A DNA stretch of 64,000 nt from an uncultured Bacilli bacterium (GTDB taxonomy: Bacteria; Bacillota_I; Bacilli_A; RF39; UBA660): NCBI GenBank assembly GCA_934119955.1, contig CAKOSZ010000003.1, forward strand, positions 93,951-157,950, written 5' to 3'. The notes under the pieces are model-generated. The model searched no databases and was not told where the DNA came from. It worked only from the letters and a program-made list of their open reading frames with translations. Each line of letters starts with the position of its first letter. Position 1 is the first letter of the stretch. Positions 60,169-64,000 of the stretch are shown here, piece by piece. A program made the translations under genes and the position numbers.

Positions 60169-62118
60169 ATGCAAATTTATAATAATTTAGGAGAAAATAA
60201 TAATCAATTTGTTGCAAGAACTACTGAAACTAATAAAGATGGTGTTCATTTGATAATTACTAAATCTCAATTAACATCTAATAATGGATCACGGGAAATA
60301 AATTATAATATATCTAATAATAATGATGATTATATTGGACATATTATTTTAAAGCATTCAAGTGATGATAATGATAAAGAAGCAGAAATTGAATATTATT
60401 CTAATCCAGAATTTAAAAATAAAGGTAATATAACTATTGCATTAAAAGAAACTTTAAAAGATGTATTTAATAGTTTTCCAAATTTAGATAATGTTTATTT
60501 AAACATTGCACCAAGTAATATTGCAAGTCAAAAAGTTGCTATAAATTGTGGATTTAAAAGAATAAATGATAGTAAAAGATATTATGGAATATCTAGAGAA
60601 AATGTGATGACACAAACAAGTACTAATGATAAAAAACAGATTTTTACTAATAACGATTCTAATATTAAAGAAAATAAATTAAACAAAGATTTAACACAAA
60701 AGAGTATTACTTTGAAAGACCTGTTAGATAGCAATAATGAATCGTTATTAATAATATTGTTAAATACTATCACTGATAAGACTTTACTTCAAGAATGGTT
60801 AAATAAGGATCCAAGAGCAAGGTATTTAATTTATAAAATTGATGTAAATAAATTACTTCAATACAATTTGTTAATTCCAGATAGCATTTTAAATGATGAT
60901 AACTTTCCTTGTTATTTAATAAAGAGTGTTATAAATAAAACTGAAAGTTTAATAGATATTAGAAGTTATTTATATAAATTTCAAAGCATTGATACTGAAT
61001 TTTATGAAAAACTATTACTTGAATATAAAAAATATATTAATTCTATTTTAAACTCATATGATTATAATACTCAGATATTTAACTTTTATTTTAATAGTTC
61101 TTCTGATAATTATTTATTGCCAAAAGATTTACAAGAAAAACTGAAAAATTCAGATGAAAAACAAAAAATTACTATTTTAAAAGAAGAAACTTCATTTAAA
61201 CTCAGTGAAATCATTGTTGATAGTATATTTGAAGATAATATTTATAATGTAAAGCTAAATTTAAATGAAATAATTAGATATACTAGTGATATAAATGTAA
61301 ATCTAATATCTCCAGAACATTTAAATTTCTATAAAATAATATTAAATATTGATTCATTAAGTAATGAAGAAAAAATTAACTTATATAATAACTTTAAAGA
61401 TAAAAATATAACATCTATGCTTTATGATGATTTAAAAATCTTAAAAGAATATTCATATAGTACAATAAAAAATTCATTAACATCTTTTAATTCTGAATCT
61501 AAGTTAAAAAATACCACCTTGTCAGAAAAATGTGGAGTAGATATTTATAGTTTAAATGGGGAACCTTTTTATATGCTTGTAAAAAGTATGAATCCTATCT
61601 CAAACAATAATAATAATTATATTAATTTAAGTGAGGATGATCCAAAAGTAGAACGTGGATGTTATTCACTAATAGGTAGTGATAATATTGATGTTTTCAA
61701 CAAAAAATTTGTATATGGCTTTTATAATTTTAATATTCAAAATATTATTTCTGTATTTGAAACGGATTGTTTCAGTCAAGAAAGTGATGAGCCTATTTTA
61801 AATCAAAACTATGGAACGACAGCAGTTAATAGGTTAATGACACCATCACAAATTGTTAATGGACTAGATTTAAATAAACAAACGAGATATAGCGAAATTC
61901 AAATTTTAGGAAAATTAAAACCAGATTTTATAGTAGTATTTGATTCTATTAATGAAACGGCATTATCTGAAAGTAAAGCATTAAACATCCCAATAGTTGT
62001 TATTAATACATTAGCTTACTCTAATGATAAAAAGCGAAGTAAACCTTTTGATAATGATGACTTACAATATATAGATTTTTCTGGAGAAAGAGAAACATCA
62101 TTAAGAGGAAAAAGATAG
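60169..62118 (+). CDS. GNAT-domain fusion protein with large C-terminal region
   Basis: A 649-residue protein. Residues 1-145 are GNAT-like (YYSNPEFKNKGNITIALKET as motif A, then VYLNIAPSNIASQKVAINC as motif B). Residues 165-430 are helical. The C-terminal domain has CGVDIYSLNGEPFYMLVKSM (about 453), FETDCFSQESDEP and DFIVVFDSINETA followed by LNIPIVVINTLAY. The middle and C-terminal parts share the style of the giant NTase protein at 34955. AAAGGAG precedes the ATG. Function unknown. Confidence 0.6.
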   Translation: MQIYNNLGENNNQFVARTTETNKDGVHLIITKSQLTSNNGSREINYNISNNNDDYIGHIILKHSSDDNDKEAEIEYYSNPEFKNKGNITIALKETLKDVFNSFPNLDNVYLNIAPSNIASQKVAINCGFKRINDSKRYYGISRENVMTQTSTNDKKQIFTNNDSNIKENKLNKDLTQKSITLKDLLDSNNESLLIILLNTITDKTLLQEWLNKDPRARYLIYKIDVNKLLQYNLLIPDSILNDDNFPCYLIKSVINKTESLIDIRSYLYKFQSIDTEFYEKLLLEYKKYINSILNSYDYNTQIFNFYFNSSSDNYLLPKDLQEKLKNSDEKQKITILKEETSFKLSEIIVDSIFEDNIYNVKLNLNEIIRYTSDINVNLISPEHLNFYKIILNIDSLSNEEKINLYNNFKDKNITSMLYDDLKILKEYSYSTIKNSLTSFNSESKLKNTTLSEKCGVDIYSLNGEPFYMLVKSMNPISNNNNNYINLSEDDPKVERGCYSLIGSDNIDVFNKKFVYGFYNFNIQNIISVFETDCFSQESDEPILNQNYGTTAVNRLMTPSQIVNGLDLNKQTRYSEIQILGKLKPDFIVVFDSINETALSESKALNIPIVVINTLAYSNDKKRSKPFDNDDLQYIDFSGERETSLRGKR

Positions 62119-62221
62119 TTTTATATTTTATTATGAAAAAATAATGTTAATTTAATCAAATATTGATATTAAAGATGCTTTTTTTCAAATAATGATGTAT
62201 AATATATATTGGAGGGAGATA

Positions 62222-62962
62222 ATGAGAATAAATAATATAGTTGTTACTTTTTGGTTTAACAAAATCACTGATATAAAAAATAAAATTAGTTATTTTGAAA
62301 GTGAATTAAATGAATATTTTCATGGAATTAACTCGATAGGTGTTCCTGCAGATATTAGTCCTGAATATCCAAGATTAACTGCAAATTCTGATGGTGGACA
62401 TACAAAATTAAATGTTTCAATGATAAATTTGCAAATAGCAACTAATTTTGATTCAGAGTTTAATGCTAATTACAATAAATGCTTTGATTATATAAAGCAA
62501 AGAGCATTAAAAACATATAATTTGCTTACTAAAAAATTAAATATTAATGTTTTATATGGTGCAATATTAGTTCTATGTGAAGCTGATGATAAGAATCCTA
62601 TGAATTTGATTAAAACAAATTTATTATCTAATAAATTAAATGGAAATTATTGTGAATCAGGTGTAAAAATTGCTGAAATAATAGATAATAAGTACTATAT
62701 AAACTTATCTTTTAATACGACAAAACAAATTACTATAAATAAAAAATTAGAGTCTGGTCAAAGAGAAATTATATTTCCTTTAATTTCCTTAACAAATGCT
62801 GTTGTTGAAAAAGAAGGAATAGCAATCAGCTATGAAATAAATGATAAATATTTATTTGATAGTGAAGAAAACTATTCATTGGATTTAAAGAACTTAAATT
62901 CTATGTTAGATATTGCTGAAAAAGATGTATCTAATGAAATAATGAAAAAGATTAATAAATAA
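62222..62962 (+). CDS. First gene of a three-gene cassette, TIGR04255-like
   Basis: About 246 residues, starting MRINNIVVTFWFNKITDIKN. GGAGGGAG lies directly upstream of this ATG, so a further 10 upstream residues are not used. The beta-rich N-terminus, the 'T-x-G-x-x-L-x-V-S-x-I-x-L' strand pattern and the late LTNAVVEKEGIAISYE block are suggestive of the TIGR04255 family often found in defence islands. That assignment is weak. It starts a unit that continues with two short genes. Confidence 0.5.
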   Translation: MRINNIVVTFWFNKITDIKNKISYFESELNEYFHGINSIGVPADISPEYPRLTANSDGGHTKLNVSMINLQIATNFDSEFNANYNKCFDYIKQRALKTYNLLTKKLNINVLYGAILVLCEADDKNPMNLIKTNLLSNKLNGNYCESGVKIAEIIDNKYYINLSFNTTKQITINKKLESGQREIIFPLISLTNAVVEKEGIAISYEINDKYLFDSEENYSLDLKNLNSMLDIAEKDVSNEIMKKINK

Positions 62963-62981
62963 TTTTTGGGGGTGAATTATT

Positions 62982-63260
62982 ATGTTTAATAGTGCTACAA
63001 CATGTACTCAATATTATGACATGCCATCTTATGTAGAAAAAATAAATACTTCATGTGTTAGTTCTAATGCAACATATATTGATCCTGATAAATATTATAA
63101 TTTTATACTGATTAATGATGTTTATAATGATAGACAATATATATATGATTTATATGCTGATAATAAATATTTTGGAGAAGAAGAATTTAAAGCTGAAGAA
63201 AAAATTATTAAAAATAATTCTATCCCATTAAAGGATAATTTTATGGATTATTATGAATAA
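62982..63260 (+). CDS. Second gene of the cassette, short tyrosine-rich protein
   Basis: A 92-residue protein with many Tyr/Asn/Asp (YNDRQYIYDLYADNKYFGEE) and three cysteines near the N-terminus. GGGGGTG lies about 9 bases before the ATG. It overlaps the third gene by 8 bases. No family is recognised. Confidence 0.5.
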   Translation: MFNSATTCTQYYDMPSYVEKINTSCVSSNATYIDPDKYYNFILINDVYNDRQYIYDLYADNKYFGEEEFKAEEKIIKNNSIPLKDNFMDYYE

Positions 63261-63846
63261 CAAAATATTTTTAGAAGAATTCATTAATTATACTAATCAA
63301 ATATTTCCAGCAATAGATTCTAGTGTAAGAAGTAGCATAAAAGAAGCATTAAGTCAATTTGATATAAATAAATTTAGTTGGTTTTCAACTGATGATTTAG
63401 GTGGAATATGTCAAGGAGACATATTGGATAAAATTCCTTTCACTTTTCAAGAAGAAAGTGGAAAATCATTTGCATTTCCAACCAAAGCAATGGTAATATC
63501 AAATAGTTGTGATATAGAAAACGATAAAGATATTTTATTAGCACCTTTAATACCTTATTTAGACATGGATGAATTTAATGATAATCAAAAAAAAGATTTG
63601 TTAAATAATAAATATAATGGTAAGATGTGTTTAAGTTATTCCTCTGTTGGAAATTATTATGTTGATTTCTCGAGGATACAAAGCTTTAATAAAAATTTAA
63701 TTGTTAATTTAATTAATTCAAATAAAATAAAATTAGAACATTCTTTGAGTCAATTTGGTTGGTATTTTTTACTTACTAAATTAACAATACATTTTATGAG
63801 AGTCGAAGACCATAAGCTTTTTTCCACTAGATTAAAAGGTGCCTAA
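63253..63846 (+). CDS. Third gene of the cassette, QGDI/SCDI-type protein
   Basis: A 197-residue protein with the blocks DLGGICQGDILDKIPF (about residues 47-62) and AMVISNSCDIENDKDILLAP (about 77-97). This 'QGDIL ... ISxSCDI ... L-APLIP' pattern occurs in small proteins associated with defence islands, as remembered. It has no ribosome binding site of its own, so it is translationally coupled to the 62982 gene (8-base overlap). The stop at 63846 precedes the IS3 element by about 23 bases. Confidence 0.55.
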   Translation: MNNKIFLEEFINYTNQIFPAIDSSVRSSIKEALSQFDINKFSWFSTDDLGGICQGDILDKIPFTFQEESGKSFAFPTKAMVISNSCDIENDKDILLAPLIPYLDMDEFNDNQKKDLLNNKYNGKMCLSYSSVGNYYVDFSRIQSFNKNLIVNLINSNKIKLEHSLSQFGWYFLLTKLTIHFMRVEDHKLFSTRLKGA

Positions 63847-63868
63847 AAAGATGACCTATTTTTCAAAG

Positions 63869-63895
63869 TGAATTAGTCAACAAAAAGTAGACACT
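63869..63895. mobile_element. Probable right terminal inverted repeat of an IS3-family element
   Basis: The sequence TGAATTAGTCAACAAAAAGT and AGACA (63869-63893) lies just beyond the transposase stop codon. It begins with TG as IS3-family ends do, and is the only candidate boundary. The opposite end is outside the window, so a match to it cannot be shown. Confidence 0.5.
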
Positions 63896-63907
63896 AAAAA
63901 AGAATTT

Positions 63908-64000
63908 TTAGAACCCTAGTTCAGTTTTATACTGAATTGGGGTTTTATAATCTAATGAACATGCTAAACGTTCATTGTTATAATAATAAATATATGTATT
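63908..64000 (-). CDS. IS3-family transposase OrfB, partial C-terminus
   Basis: The minus-strand frame reads IYYYNNERLACSLDYKTPIQ and ends YKTELGF. The 'YYNNERxxxxLxxxTPxxY' block is the conserved C-terminus of IS3/IS150 OrfB integrase-type transposases. The gene continues beyond the window's right edge. The stop codon is TAA (63908-63910). Confidence 0.85.
   Translation of the reverse strand, partial: NTYIYYYNNERLACSLDYKTPIQYKTELGF

Noticed and set aside
1..64000. tRNA, rRNA, tmRNA or RNase P genes
   Set aside because: No cloverleaf with a T-loop GGTTCGAATC core and no ribosomal RNA signature was seen by reading both strands. A tRNAscan/Infernal run would be decisive.

Overview
The window comes from a very AT-rich, low-GC Gram-positive bacterium (Bacillota, most likely class Bacilli and probably an uncultured gut lineage close to Erysipelotrichia/Mollicutes). 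Evidence for this is the infC-rpmI-rplT operon with a Bacillus-type leader, ftsY next to ylxM, a CIRCE operator, SipW/TasA-like exported proteins, a SpoIVFA/SpoIVFB-like pair, a KinB-like kinase behind three Spo0A-type boxes, and GGTGAT- or AGGAGG-type ribosome binding sites. The code is table 11: TGA is a normal stop, for example in an ATGA overlap at 59268-59271. I see no rRNA, tRNA or CRISPR array.

Layout. 1-2050: one end of a SipW/TasA-like surface locus with a signal-peptidase homologue that has lost its active-site motifs. 2175-4552: heat-shock operon htpG-hsp20 under a CIRCE-overlapped promoter. 4625-14393: housekeeping and membrane genes (metal exporter, dCMP deaminase, mtaB, rsmE, a nucleotidase, a sensor kinase, a PTS EIIB-like orphan). 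14990-18333: translation genes tsf, rpsB, rplT, rpmI and infC with an attenuator leader and a non-ATG infC start. 18437-28909: envelope genes (SpoIVFB/FA-like pair, BIG2 surface protein, NlpC/P60 hydrolase, polysaccharide deacetylase, thioredoxin-like protein, secreted nuclease) plus truB and galE. 29011-30868: an RloA/RloB-type ATPase plus TOPRIM-like pair with a frameshifted rloB. 31179-34646: tandem-HTH regulator, a possibly leaderless radical SAM gene and helD. 34955-38488: a giant protein ending in a nucleotidyltransferase domain. 38673-49644: purine nucleoside phosphorylase, a second and complete SipW/TasA-like operon, a degenerate ABC protein, a HerA-like ATPase, ylxM, ftsY and small envelope proteins.

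49669-64000 is accessory DNA. It holds a type III (CptIN/ToxIN-like) toxin-antitoxin locus with covarying RNA repeats, a dead transposase, a short run of GAT, GNAT and ASCH genes, a Tn4451-type module (large serine recombinase, TnpV, MobC-like protein) without a relaxase, paired membrane-anchored XRE regulators, a protease-like pair, a GNAT fusion protein, a three-gene cassette of unknown function, and the end of an IS3-family element at the window edge.

The genes fit a wall-bearing, fibre- or pilin-displaying commensal. It keeps parts of the Spo0A/SpoIVF regulatory wiring and carries at least two phage-defence-type loci. Functional names rest on motifs read by eye. No database search was possible.
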